Positions 20,088 through 29,204 of a DNA stretch of 36,936 bases are shown in pieces. The notes beneath the pieces were generated by a model. It was not told where the DNA came from. It did no database searches and saw only the letters and a program-made list of their open reading frames with translations. Each line of letters begins with the position of its first letter. The first letter of the stretch is position 1. The stretch covers positions 1 through 36,936 of the forward strand of contig JAJZYZ010000024.1 in the NCBI GenBank assembly GCA_021797815.1, read 5' to 3'. Origin of the DNA: Bacillota bacterium. GTDB lineage: Bacteria > Bacillota > Sulfobacillia > Sulfobacillales > JAIMBI01. The translations under genes were made by a program, and so were the position numbers.

Positions 20088-20629
20088 TCCGCGTCCCGGT
20101 GCAGCACGGCCACGTACGGCAGATTGCGATACCGCTCGGCAAAGTCAAGGCCGTAGCCCACGACGAACTCGTTCGGAATCTCAAAGCCTTTATAGTGGAC
20201 GGGCACGGCCACCATCCGCCGGTCTGGCTTATCAAGGAGCGCGCAGATGCGGACGCTCGCCGGACCCCGAGCCTTCAAGTGCCCGAACAGATAGTTAAGG
20301 GTGAGCCCCGTGTCCACGATGTCCTCTACGATGAGAACATGCTGGCCCTCAATCGAATCATTGAGGTCGTTCTGGATACGGACTACCCCGGAGGTGCGGG
20401 ACGAGGGCCCGTAGGAGGAGAGAGCCATGAAGTCGACGTGCAGGGGAAGATCAATATAGCGGATAAGGTCGGCCGCAAACACGTAGGCACCCTTCAGAAT
20501 GACGACCAGGACCAGCGGCCTGTCTTTATAATCGAGCGTGATGCGGTGCGCCAGCTGCTGCACCTTGTGGGTAATCTGGTCGGCTGAAACCAAGACCTCG
20601 GTGTGCTCGCCCGGGTACGTTACTGCCAT
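20084..20629 (-). CDS. hpt: Hypoxanthine(-guanine) phosphoribosyltransferase
   Basis: A 181-residue salvage enzyme that joins hypoxanthine or guanine to PRPP. The PRPP-binding signature '[13 protein letters not shown]' (98-110) is perfect, and '[11 protein letters not shown]' and the base-binding '[15 protein letters not shown]' region are present. The ATG at 20629 lies ten bases after the regulator gene. The group hpt-guaA-purB covers salvage and late purine steps. Its neighbour in many Firmicutes is tilS-ftsH, which is not the case here. Confidence 0.95.
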   Translation of the reverse strand: MAVTYPGEHTEVLVSADQITHKVQQLAHRITLDYKDRPLVLVVILKGAYVFAADLIRYIDLPLHVDFMALSSYGPSSRTSGVVRIQNDLNDSIEGQHVLIVEDIVDTGLTLNYLFGHLKARGPASVRICALLDKPDRRMVAVPVHYKGFEIPNEFVVGYGLDFAERYRNLPYVAVLHRDAE

Positions 20630-20638
20630 CGTGAACCC

Positions 20639-21028
20639 TCACTCCCGCGAAGTGTCGTCATCCGGCTTGAGCCTCCGGCCCAAATCCGGGCGCTCGGTAA
20701 GCTCGTAGAGAGCGGGGTCGGTGTGTCCGGAACGGACCCAACTCTGACCTCGGAAGTAGGACGCCGCGTCGCTGTCTTCATCTTCGGACGGCGCCGGGTC
20801 ACGGACGAGCCACTCGTGGATGGTCTTCAGCGCCACCCCGGCCCCCATCCACTCCTTGATCTGGCGCAGGCGCTCCACATCGGCCGGCGTGTACAGACGC
20901 TGACGGCCCTCGGACCGACCGGGATTCACGAGCCCGAGAGACTCGTAATAGCGAATCTGCCGCTCGGAAAGACCGGTCTTGCGGCGCACCTCGGCCATGG
21001 ACGCGTGTGAGGCAGAGCGGGTCGCCAT
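20639..21028 (-). CDS. MerR-family regulator, GlnR-like
   Basis: A 129-residue protein with an N-terminal winged-helix domain: 'KTGLSERQIRYYESLGLVNP' is followed by 'EGRQRLYTPADVERLRQI' and 'GAGVALKTIHEWL'. This resembles GlnR/TnrA of Bacillus more than metal-sensing MerR proteins: there are no metal-binding cysteines, and the protein ends in a short polar tail. GlnR proteins govern nitrogen assimilation, but glnA is not adjacent. The ATG at 21028 follows GGGGAGGA. It opens the purine gene group, so it may regulate these genes; that is inference. I found no clear GlnR box (TGTnA-N7-TnACA) in front of it. Confidence 0.75.
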   Translation of the reverse strand: MATRSASHASMAEVRRKTGLSERQIRYYESLGLVNPGRSEGRQRLYTPADVERLRQIKEWMGAGVALKTIHEWLVRDPAPSEDEDSDAASYFRGQSWVRSGHTDPALYELTERPDLGRRLKPDDDTSRE

Positions 21029-21846
21029 AGGTTCCTCCCCTGCGGCCGCCGCGGCGCTCCCGAGACAGCCGCTGCCTCTTTAGTGTACCGAAGTCACGGG
21101 GCAAGTGAAACCAGCGCCGGCATATCGGAGCTACGGCCCCTGGGGGCGCACAGGCCCGAGAATTGCCCCCACCCCAACCATCCGAGTGACGGTCACCACC
21201 TCGACGACCTGCAGCGGCCGTGTTGGTTCAGCCGGTGTCGGGTCATTGCCGGATGGTCTCTTTGGGCGCAAGCACCCTGACAGCTCCGCCGCTCGCGTCA
21301 ATCGGCAGTCCGCCATCCGGCGCCGGCCGGACGGCATGGCACGCCAGGTTTTCGACGAGACGCTGCCCACCGACCCTGGCTTTCCCTTACGTGAGGAGGC
21401 GTCCCCGGTGGTCATCATCGACTCCCAGATCCTCGTGTGCGCGCGGTCGACGGCCGCTCCGCGCCGTGTCTCTTGCCCGGGTGCCGCTCTGTCCTGGATC
21501 CCGTCTTAAGCGCCCCGCTTCGCTCACTCCTCCCGCTCGCATGGCTGAGCTGGCCGCGGCTCTTCCGGACCGCGTCCCGAAGACGAGACGGAGCGCCCGG
21601 CAATCGTCAGACAATCGGCGTCAATCGCGTGGGCATCGGTTTCCGAGAGGGGAGCTCGCGTCGCTCCATCTCCCGCCTCATGCCGTCTTGCGGCTCCGGC
21701 CCCTCGGGATTTCCCGTAAGCCGCCTTCTGGCGGGCTGCCGGTGGGTCGGCATCTCCCACCGCTCCCGGTCTCTTCGGAAATCCTGGGACCATGGGAATG
21801 CGCCTGTATGTCCCCTGCTTGTGGCCCAGAAACGCTCTGGCGTAGC
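21029..21846. other. Gene-free stretch between groEL and the GlnR-like regulator
   Basis: About 820 bases. Frames are open on both strands but the products are Arg/Ser/Pro-rich with no family pattern. It must hold the promoter of the regulator operon near its left end, but I see no consensus pair. Confidence 0.5.
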
Positions 21847-21880
21847 AAGAGACCCGCGGGACCAGGCCCGCGGGTCTCTT
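21847..21880 (-). terminator. Hairpin terminator after groEL
   Basis: AAGAGACCCGCGGG (21847-21860) pairs perfectly with CCCGCGGGTCTCTT (21867-21880) across a six-base loop, 19 bases after the groEL stop. There is no long T-run, so termination is inferred from position and the 14-bp stem. Confidence 0.75.
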
Positions 21881-21898
21881 AGAAACTGACGGATCTCG

Positions 21899-23578
<1,680 letters not shown>

Positions 23579-23881
23579 CTACACGGACACCGGCTGGGTC
23601 GCGAGAACGGCCACAATGTCCCGTTCCGCTAACACCAAAAGTTGGCGGTCCTCTATCTTGATGCGTGTTCCGGCGCCGGGGTCAAACAGGACCATGTCCC
23701 CCACGGCCACCTCGACCGGGACCCGCTGCCCGTTATCGAGCCAGCGTCCGGGGCCGAAAGCCACGACCCGCGCTCGCTGGGGCTTGTCCTTGGCCACGTC
23801 CGGCAGGACGATGCCCGACGCAGTCTTCTCCTCCTCGATAACTTCCACCACGACCTTGTCCCCAAGTGGGCGGATGTCCAT
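23579..23881 (-). CDS. groES: Co-chaperonin GroES
   Basis: A 100-residue lid of the GroEL chamber. Features are 'IRPLGDKVVVEVIEEEKTASGIVLPD' in pieces (N-terminal strand and mobile loop) and 'VGDMVLFDPGAGTRIK' near the roof. It is slightly longer than the usual 94-97 residues because of the C-terminal 'ATQPVSV'. ATG at 23881 follows GAGAAGGAGGG. A CIRCE operator and a sigma-A promoter precede it. Confidence 0.97.
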   Translation of the reverse strand: MDIRPLGDKVVVEVIEEEKTASGIVLPDVAKDKPQRARVVAFGPGRWLDNGQRVPVEVAVGDMVLFDPGAGTRIKIEDRQLLVLAERDIVAVLATQPVSV

Positions 23882-23911
23882 CTAGCGTCCCTCCTTCTCA
23901 CGAGGTTCACG

Positions 23912-23938
23912 TTAGCACTCTTCCGTCGAGAGTGCTAA
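23912..23938 (-). promoter_or_regulatory. CIRCE operator (HrcA binding site)
   Basis: TTAGCACTC, nine bases, GAGTGCTAA: a perfect match to the CIRCE consensus, placed between the groES promoter and the start codon. It implies repression of groESL by HrcA and release on heat shock. No hrcA gene is in the window. Confidence 0.97.
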
Positions 23939-23952
23939 CCGTTCCATCGGTT

Positions 23953-23981
23953 ACTATACCGGCCCAGTACGTGGGAATCAA
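23953..23981 (-). promoter_or_regulatory. Sigma-A-type promoter of groES-groEL
   Basis: On the minus strand TTGATT (23981-23976) and TATAGT (23958-23953) are spaced by 17 bases. The matches are four and five of six. Transcription would start near 23946, so CIRCE lies at the very beginning of the transcript. Confidence 0.8.
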
Positions 23982-24076
23982 ATATCACTCACGGGCTCTG
24001 AGAAGCCCTAACGGGTCGATGCTGGGCGCTGACCGCGGCTTAGCTGGGACTAACCGGCGGTTTGTGTGGATTTTCT

Positions 24077-24106
24077 CCCGGATACGGGTCGAACCGTATG
24101 TCCGGG
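24077..24106 (-). terminator. Hairpin after mogA, possible terminator
   Basis: CCCGG (24077-24081) with CCGGG (24102-24106) and ATACGG (24082-24087) with CCGTAT (24094-24099) form an 11-bp stem with a two-base bulge and a six-base loop, 26 bases after the mogA stop. It is followed by A residues, not T, on the minus strand, so its role as terminator is uncertain. Confidence 0.45.
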
Positions 24107-24131
24107 CCAACCGACATGACGGCCCAGAACG

Positions 24132-24632
24132 TCAGACGAGGCCCGGCGCGGGCGGTGCCCCGTGATCCGTGTGCCCTGCCAGAAGCTCGAGGGCGTGCGG
24201 AACGGCCGGCGCTATCGCCCGCCACCCCTCCTCGACTGCCCGGGGTGATCCCGGGAGGGCCACAATGAGGGTGGTGCCGCATGCGCCCACCACCTGGCGC
24301 GACAACATGGCGTGGGGTGCCTGCCCGATTAACGGTACCCGCATGGCCTCAGCCATGCCCGGCACCTCCCGTGTGATCACCGCGCGCACCGCCTCCGGGG
24401 TCACATCTCGCGGGCCGAGACCGGTTCCGCCCGTGGTCACCACCAGCCGCGCCCGGTTCAGCCAGGCTCTCAACGCCGCCTCTATCCGGTCGCGCTCATC
24501 CGGCACCACAGAGCGCCAGCGCACCGAAAACGCGGGTCCAAGTCCCTCTGCGAGCCAATCGCCGCTTCGATCGGCGCGCGTCCCGTGGAAGACGCCGTCG
24601 CTCACCGTGAGTACGGCTGCCGCGTAGGTCAC
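24132..24632 (-). CDS. mogA: Molybdopterin adenylyltransferase-like protein, MogA/MoaB family
   Basis: A 166-residue protein of the last steps of molybdenum cofactor synthesis, which adenylates molybdopterin. The core 'VTTGGTGLGPRDVTPEA' is diagnostic for the MogA/MoaB fold, preceded by 'AAVLTVSDGVFHGTRADRSG'. The start is GTG at 24632, overlapping the moaC stop as GTGA; this gives the family-like N-terminus MTYAAAVLTVSD. An ATG at 24650 would add six residues. MogA and MoaB cannot be told apart with certainty by eye. Confidence 0.87.
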   Translation of the reverse strand: MTYAAAVLTVSDGVFHGTRADRSGDWLAEGLGPAFSVRWRSVVPDERDRIEAALRAWLNRARLVVTTGGTGLGPRDVTPEAVRAVITREVPGMAEAMRVPLIGQAPHAMLSRQVVGACGTTLIVALPGSPRAVEEGWRAIAPAVPHALELLAGHTDHGAPPAPGLV

Positions 24633-25120
24633 GACGATGCCCGCCGCCATCGGCCGGAGCGTCCGCCCGACTTCTCGAGCAGTTTCACCTCTTCCAGCAC
24701 CATGCCTCTCTCGACGGCCTTTAACATGTCGTAGACGGTGAGCAGGCCGGCCGAAACGGCCGTCAACGCCTCCATCTCCGCACCGGTGGACCCAGTCGTC
24801 CGCACCGTCACGGTCATTTCCACCGCGTCCTCTTGGAGTTCCACCGACACCTCGACGCCTGACAGCAGCAAAGGGTGGCAAAGGGGTATCCACTCCGGCG
24901 TGCGCTTGGCCGCCATGATGGCGGCCACGCGGGCCACGGCCAGCGCGTCGCCCTTGGCGGCGGTCCCATCGCGCATGGCCGCCGCCGCGACGGCACCGGT
25001 GCGAAGCCGCCCCCAAGCCACGGCCTCGCGATGGCTTTCCCCCTTGCCGCCGACGTCCACCATGCGCACGGCACCGGTCGCGTCTAGATGTGTAATCGCT
25101 TTAGGATGGTCTTCCGCCAT
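24629..25120 (-). CDS. moaC: Cyclic pyranopterin monophosphate synthase MoaC
   Basis: A 163-residue enzyme that, after MoaA, forms cyclic pyranopterin monophosphate. Motifs are 'MVDVGGK' (about 20-26), 'WIPLCHPLLLSGVEV' and 'GAEMEALTAVSAGLLTVYDM', all highly conserved in MoaC. The start is ATG at 25120 after GGGAGGGGCGG. The gene overlaps the membrane-protein gene upstream by 20 bases and mogA by four. The usual partner moaA is not in the window. Confidence 0.95.
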   Translation of the reverse strand: MAEDHPKAITHLDATGAVRMVDVGGKGESHREAVAWGRLRTGAVAAAAMRDGTAAKGDALAVARVAAIMAAKRTPEWIPLCHPLLLSGVEVSVELQEDAVEMTVTVRTTGSTGAEMEALTAVSAGLLTVYDMLKAVERGMVLEEVKLLEKSGGRSGRWRRASS

Positions 25121-25493
25121 CGTACCGCCCCTCCCTTGCCGGTATCCGCGGCCGCGCGGCGGCCGCCCTGGCCGCGTCCAGCAAAGCGCGCGGCAGGATC
25201 GCAATCACGCACACCGCAGCTCCAATCGCGGCGCCTCGCATGACTCCGGTAGCCGGCCAGGCCAGGACGCCAAGCCCAAGCACGGTTGCCGCCATGCCCA
25301 GCACCACCAGTCCTGACCGTGCAGCGCGCCCCAGACCGAGCGCCAGCATGCCCAAAAAGACAAGGGCCAGTCCCAGAATCAACAGGCCTCGCAAGTGGTG
25401 ACCGGACGGCAAGGGCAGGCGCAACCACAGACCCACCGCGATCACCAAGGCAAAGCCGCCGGTTGTATAGATGGCTGTCCGTCGCTCCCGCAC
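25101..25493 (-). CDS. Four-helix membrane protein upstream of moaC
   Basis: A 130-residue protein with four hydrophobic segments (about residues 8-25, 34-53, 58-78 and 83-100), a basic loop and an Arg/Ala-rich tail. The start is GTG at 25493, five bases after GGGGAGGA. I recognise no family. It overlaps moaC by 20 bases, so it is in the molybdenum cofactor operon, but nothing in the sequence shows a direct role in that pathway. Confidence 0.65.
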   Translation of the reverse strand: MRERRTAIYTTGGFALVIAVGLWLRLPLPSGHHLRGLLILGLALVFLGMLALGLGRAARSGLVVLGMAATVLGLGVLAWPATGVMRGAAIGAAVCVIAILPRALLDAARAAAARPRIPAREGRYDGGRPS

Positions 25494-26412
25494 GTGTCCT
25501 CCCCGTGTCTCTGGTCCCCGCTTCATGCTCTCCGGCCGTCGGGCGGAGCCTCTCGCCGGTAAACGGGCCCGCCGCGTCAGCGGCCACCCGTGCCTGCCGT
25601 TCTGAGTGGACCCGGATGCCCACATCCATCTCCGGAGTGCTTTCCTGCGTCGCGCCGCTCGCGATCGTGCTGTCGGCATCCCTCTTGGCAGAGCTCCCGC
25701 ACGCCGCGCTCCTCTCATGGCGCCCAAACCGCCCACGAACGTCTGGTCGCTGTCCCCTTCGACGACGGACTCCGGAACCCCTACACGTCTCGGATGCTGA
25801 CCCTTTCGGCGCTCTATCCGGCCCACGCGCCTTTCTGGTGGCGGCAACCGGCGGGCCGAAGCCCCGGATCCGCTCTTGCCTGCAGCCGGGACCAGCGCGG
25901 AGGTGGCTCTCCACGGCACGACCCACCGGAACCTGCGGGCGATCGGGAGCACCGGCGCGGCGAGTCAGGCTGGCCGCTTCCGTGCATAACGGGTCACGCG
26001 CGTGCCACACGCGGGGATCGGCGCCTATCGCCCGCACTAGGGGGGCACCAGTCCGGTTCTCGCACGACTCCCTTGGCCCGCGCACCCAGAACTTAGAACG
26101 GGGAGCGTCAGCGCGCGCGGTCGAAGGGTCCGGATTTCCGGTCGCTGTGGATCGCGGGCGCGCCCCGGTGTCTTTCCGGGTCGGGTCGCATCATCACTGT
26201 GCCAACAGCGCCGACCAACCGCCGACAGTCGGTCCTGGCCATGAGAGGCCTCTTGCAGTGGTTTCACACCCACGCCCGACCTGTCGTCATCACGGTTTTC
26301 TTAAACCGGACCGGCCCGTGCCTCTTAAATACGCGTGCTACAATCGTCGGCGAAGGCGCGAGGCCGCCCGGCGCGCGCCGGATGAAACGGCATGGCGGGG
26401 GAGGTGGGTCTC
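25494..26412. other. Gene-free stretch between divergent genes, 0.9 kb
   Basis: It lies between the minus-strand moaC operon and the plus-strand small membrane protein, so it should hold two promoters. A TACAAT box (26339-26344) is a possible -10 for the plus-strand genes, without a good -35. Long open frames (over 300 codons) exist on both strands but overlap real genes and have chance composition. Confidence 0.5.
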
Positions 26413-26697
26413 GTGTGGGTGCGGGCAATCCTCCTGGGTCTCGTGGCCATCGTGCTCGTAACCGTGCTGGTGCATGTCGTGATATGGGCGCTCATGGTGG
26501 GTCTCGGCGTGATCGTGCTGCTCGAGGCCTGGGCACTCTCCCATCGACATCCCTTTGCTGCGGTGGCGCTCGGCATCGTGGGCGTCCTCATCCTTTTCCG
26601 CTTCGGCGGACTCTGGTTCTGGTTCATGCCGGTCCTGGTGGTGCTGGCCCTGGCCGTCGCCGCCTACGAGTTCGTAAGGGGACGCCGGCGCGCCTGA
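26413..26697 (+). CDS. Small hydrophobic membrane protein, 94 residues
   Basis: The product has three or four hydrophobic segments ('AILLGLVAIVLVTVLVHVV', then 'ALMVGLGVIVLLEAW', a 'FAAVALGIVGVLILF' stretch and a final one) and ends in a basic 'VRGRRRA'. The start is GTG at 26413, six bases after GGGGGAGGTG; an ATG at 26392 has no ribosome site. I recognise no family. It lies 48 bases before the lipoprotein gene and may share its transcript. Confidence 0.6.
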   Translation: MWVRAILLGLVAIVLVTVLVHVVIWALMVGLGVIVLLEAWALSHRHPFAAVALGIVGVLILFRFGGLWFWFMPVLVVLALAVAAYEFVRGRRRA

Positions 26698-26745
26698 ACC
26701 TCTGACGCTAACAGCTCGGGATAAAAAGAAGGAGGATGGTTCCGC

Positions 26746-27921
26746 GTGCATGGTCCCCGTATGAGCACCGCCCGACGCATGGCCGGATTGGGATGTCTTC
26801 TGGGAGCCAGCGTAGCCCTGGCCGCCTGTGGGGCGCAGGGAGCTGCACCCGCCGCGGCGTCGCGGACGCGGGCGTCCGTGAAGGTCTCCAAGAAGGTGCC
26901 GCCCCGTCCCTGGAAGAGCACCGGCACCAATCCCTACCTGCCCGGTGACGTCCTCATCGCCGACTCCCACAACAACCGGATCCTCCTGGTCACCCCTCAA
27001 AAGAAGATCGTGTGGCAATTCCCCCCGGCGGGACAGCCCTCCCCGCTGATAGACGATGACGACGTCTTTTTTGGACCCCATTTCGACTCCATCATCACGA
27101 ACGAGGAGGGCAATGACGTCCTCGCCATCGTGAATTTCAAGCAGGACAAGGTGGTCTGGCAGTACGGGCATCCCGGTGTTCCGGGAAGTGCTCCCGGGTA
27201 TCTCAATACCCCGGACGACGCCTTCTTGTACGACCGCGGGGGCCAGGATCTCATCACGGTGGCCGACATCAGAAACCAGCGCATCCTATTTATCAATCGG
27301 GCCACCAAACAGATTATCAAGCAGTATGGGCAGACCGGCGTGGCCGCCATAAACCCGCCCCTCACGTACTCGGCACCCAATGGAGATTTCCCGGCCCCCA
27401 ACCAGGGAACCCTCGTCACGCAGATAAACGGCGACGACGTCATCCTGCTCAACCGTAACAACCAGGTGGTCTGGACCCTTCATCTGCCCACCCAGAGTCA
27501 GCTTCCCGGTCTCACCTCGTTCCCCTATCCGTCCGACGCCAACTTCACTCCCGGCGGCAATGTCATCGTGGCCTTCTACAACAACCCCGGCTATATCGTG
27601 AAGATGAATCCGCACACCGGCCAGGTGCTATGGGAATACGCGGTGACCCAGGGACCGGGCCGCCTCAATCAGCCCTCTCTCGCCGTCGAGTTGAAGAACG
27701 GCATGGTGCTCTTGAACGACGACCACAATGACCGCGTGATTCTCATCGACCCGAAAACCAACAAGATTGTCTGGCAGTACGGGCACACCGGCGTACCCGG
27801 CAGCGCCCCTGGCTATCTCAACGTTCCGGATGGTGTCGACTTCCTGCCGGCCGGCATCGTACCGGGCGGCAAGAACCCCATTGGCCATCACCTGTGGAGC
27901 TATCCCGGCAACGGACTTTGA
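26746..27921 (+). CDS. Secreted lipoprotein with beta-propeller-type repeats
   Basis: A 391-residue exported protein. The signal peptide has basic residues, a hydrophobic core and the lipobox LAAC, so Cys28 would carry the lipid. The body is built of repeated blades with 'D-NNRILLV', 'KKIVWQF' and 'VVWQYG' strands. Two blades are nearly the same: 'WQYGHPGVPGSAPGYLN' and 'WQYGHTGVPGSAPGYLN'. Such repeats occur in PQQ-like and arylsulfotransferase-like propellers; enzymatic residues could not be assigned. The start is GTG at 26746 after AAGGAGG; ATG at 26761 is an alternative. It ends at a strong hairpin. Composition (many Asn, Asp, Gln) fits an extracellular protein. Confidence 0.75.
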   Translation: MHGPRMSTARRMAGLGCLLGASVALAACGAQGAAPAAASRTRASVKVSKKVPPRPWKSTGTNPYLPGDVLIADSHNNRILLVTPQKKIVWQFPPAGQPSPLIDDDDVFFGPHFDSIITNEEGNDVLAIVNFKQDKVVWQYGHPGVPGSAPGYLNTPDDAFLYDRGGQDLITVADIRNQRILFINRATKQIIKQYGQTGVAAINPPLTYSAPNGDFPAPNQGTLVTQINGDDVILLNRNNQVVWTLHLPTQSQLPGLTSFPYPSDANFTPGGNVIVAFYNNPGYIVKMNPHTGQVLWEYAVTQGPGRLNQPSLAVELKNGMVLLNDDHNDRVILIDPKTNKIVWQYGHTGVPGSAPGYLNVPDGVDFLPAGIVPGGKNPIGHHLWSYPGNGL

Positions 27922-27938
27922 TTGAGGGCTGGGAGATC

Positions 27939-27971
27939 ATGAAGGGCGGCGCCGCTGGCGCCGCCCTTCAT
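27939..27971. terminator. Bidirectional hairpin between convergent genes
   Basis: ATGAAGGGCGGCGCC (27939-27953) pairs perfectly with the right arm at 27957-27971 across a three-base loop. It lies 18 bases after the lipoprotein stop and 24 bases after the thiolase stop on the other strand. A 15-bp stem without T-run; placement makes a shared terminator likely. Confidence 0.8.
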
Positions 27972-27994
27972 CATGTGCTGCCAGACGGCCGCCT

Positions 27995-29176
27995 TCAGTC
28001 CACCCGCACCACCGTCGCCTCTCCCTGCCCGCCGCCGCTGCAGATAGCCGCGAGGCCATAGCCCCCGCCTCGGTGCCGCAGTTCCTGGATGAGCGTCATC
28101 AGGATGCGGCCCCCGGAGGCTCCGATGGGATGACCCAGGGCAACGGCGCCGCCGTTTACGTTGACAATCTCCGGACCGAGTCCCGCAATCTTCATGCTGA
28201 CCAGCGTGACGGCGGCAAACGCCTCGTTGATCTCCGCCAGCGCCACGTCCTTGATGGTGAGCCCGGCCCGGGAGAGAGCCTTCATGCCTGCATGCGCCGG
28301 AACGGTGTGCAGGTACTTCGGCGCCTCCGACACCTGCGCCTGGCTCACGATAGCCGCGAGGATGGGAAGCCCGCGGCGCACCGCTTCTTCCTTCTCCATC
28401 AGCACCAGCGCCGACGCCCCGTCGTTCAGGCCCGGGGCGTTGCCGGCCGTCACGGTTCCGTCCTCGTCAAATACCGGCCGGAGCGCCGCCAGTCGCTCGC
28501 GCGACGTATCGCGGCGGGGCGCCTCGTCTTGCTCCACCCGCGTCACCCGGCCACGCCGGTCTTGCACTTCGACCGGAACAATCTCCTCGGCCATCCGTCC
28601 GGAATCGATAGCCGCGATCGCGCGTTCATGGCTTCTAAAAGCCCAGGCGTCCTGCTCCTCCCGCGAGACGTCAAACTCGCGGGCCACTATGCTCCCATAC
28701 ACTCCCATGTGGCAGTTCCCGAAGGAGCACCAGAGTCCGTCGTGCACGACGCTGTCAATCAGGGTGGTGTCACCCATCCGAAGACCGAATCGTGCGCCTT
28801 CCACGAGATAGGGCGCGCGGGACATGCTTTCCATGCCGCCCGCCGCCACGATGCTCTGCACGCCGAGGCGGATGCCCATATCGGCCAGATTGACCGCCCG
28901 AAGGCTGGACGCGCACACCTTGTTGATGGTGTCGGAAGGCACGCTGTCGGGCAAACCCGCTCCCATGCTGGCCTGTCGCGACGGAATCTGGCCGGCTCCG
29001 GCCTGCACCACCTGACCCATGTACACGTAGTCGACGTCCGTGCCCGCCACGCCTGCTCTCGCCAGGGCCGCGCGAATAACGTGAGCGCCGAGCCCGGTGG
29101 CCGGAACCTCCCTAAGCCCTCCCCCCAGCGTGCCAAACGGCGTCCGCGCGAACCCTACCACCACGGTTTCAGCCAT
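27995..29176 (-). CDS. Acetyl-CoA C-acetyltransferase (thiolase)
   Basis: A 393-residue thiolase that condenses or cleaves acyl-CoA units. The nucleophile is Cys88 in 'NKVCASSLRAVN', with His349 in 'ALGHPIGASG' and Cys379 in 'AICSGGGQG'. All three catalytic residues are in place and length is typical for biosynthetic or degradative thiolases. The start is ATG at 29176 (MAETVVVGF), five bases after GGGAGG; an adjacent ATG at 29179 is too close. It follows murA by 28 bases. Whether it serves fatty-acid breakdown, polyhydroxybutyrate or another path is not shown here. Confidence 0.93.
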   Translation of the reverse strand: MAETVVVGFARTPFGTLGGGLREVPATGLGAHVIRAALARAGVAGTDVDYVYMGQVVQAGAGQIPSRQASMGAGLPDSVPSDTINKVCASSLRAVNLADMGIRLGVQSIVAAGGMESMSRAPYLVEGARFGLRMGDTTLIDSVVHDGLWCSFGNCHMGVYGSIVAREFDVSREEQDAWAFRSHERAIAAIDSGRMAEEIVPVEVQDRRGRVTRVEQDEAPRRDTSRERLAALRPVFDEDGTVTAGNAPGLNDGASALVLMEKEEAVRRGLPILAAIVSQAQVSEAPKYLHTVPAHAGMKALSRAGLTIKDVALAEINEAFAAVTLVSMKIAGLGPEIVNVNGGAVALGHPIGASGGRILMTLIQELRHRGGGYGLAAICSGGGQGEATVVRVD

Positions 29177-29204
29177 CATGTCCTCCCTGCCAGCGAGCCA
29201 GCCG

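Noticed and set aside
21220-21882. A 220-codon plus-strand frame between the regulator and groEL
   Set aside because: No ribosome site, no family pattern, Arg/Ser/Pro-rich, and it runs through the groEL terminator.
24077-24106. A T-arm of a tRNA (GGTTCGACC on the minus strand)
   Set aside because: The loop has six instead of seven bases and no other arm is present; treated as a hairpin after mogA.
25084-26461. Long open frames of 333 (minus) and 391 (plus) codons
   Set aside because: They run antisense to or through moaC, the membrane protein and the small plus-strand gene, have Arg/Pro-rich composition and no family pattern; they reflect GC-rich DNA with few stops.
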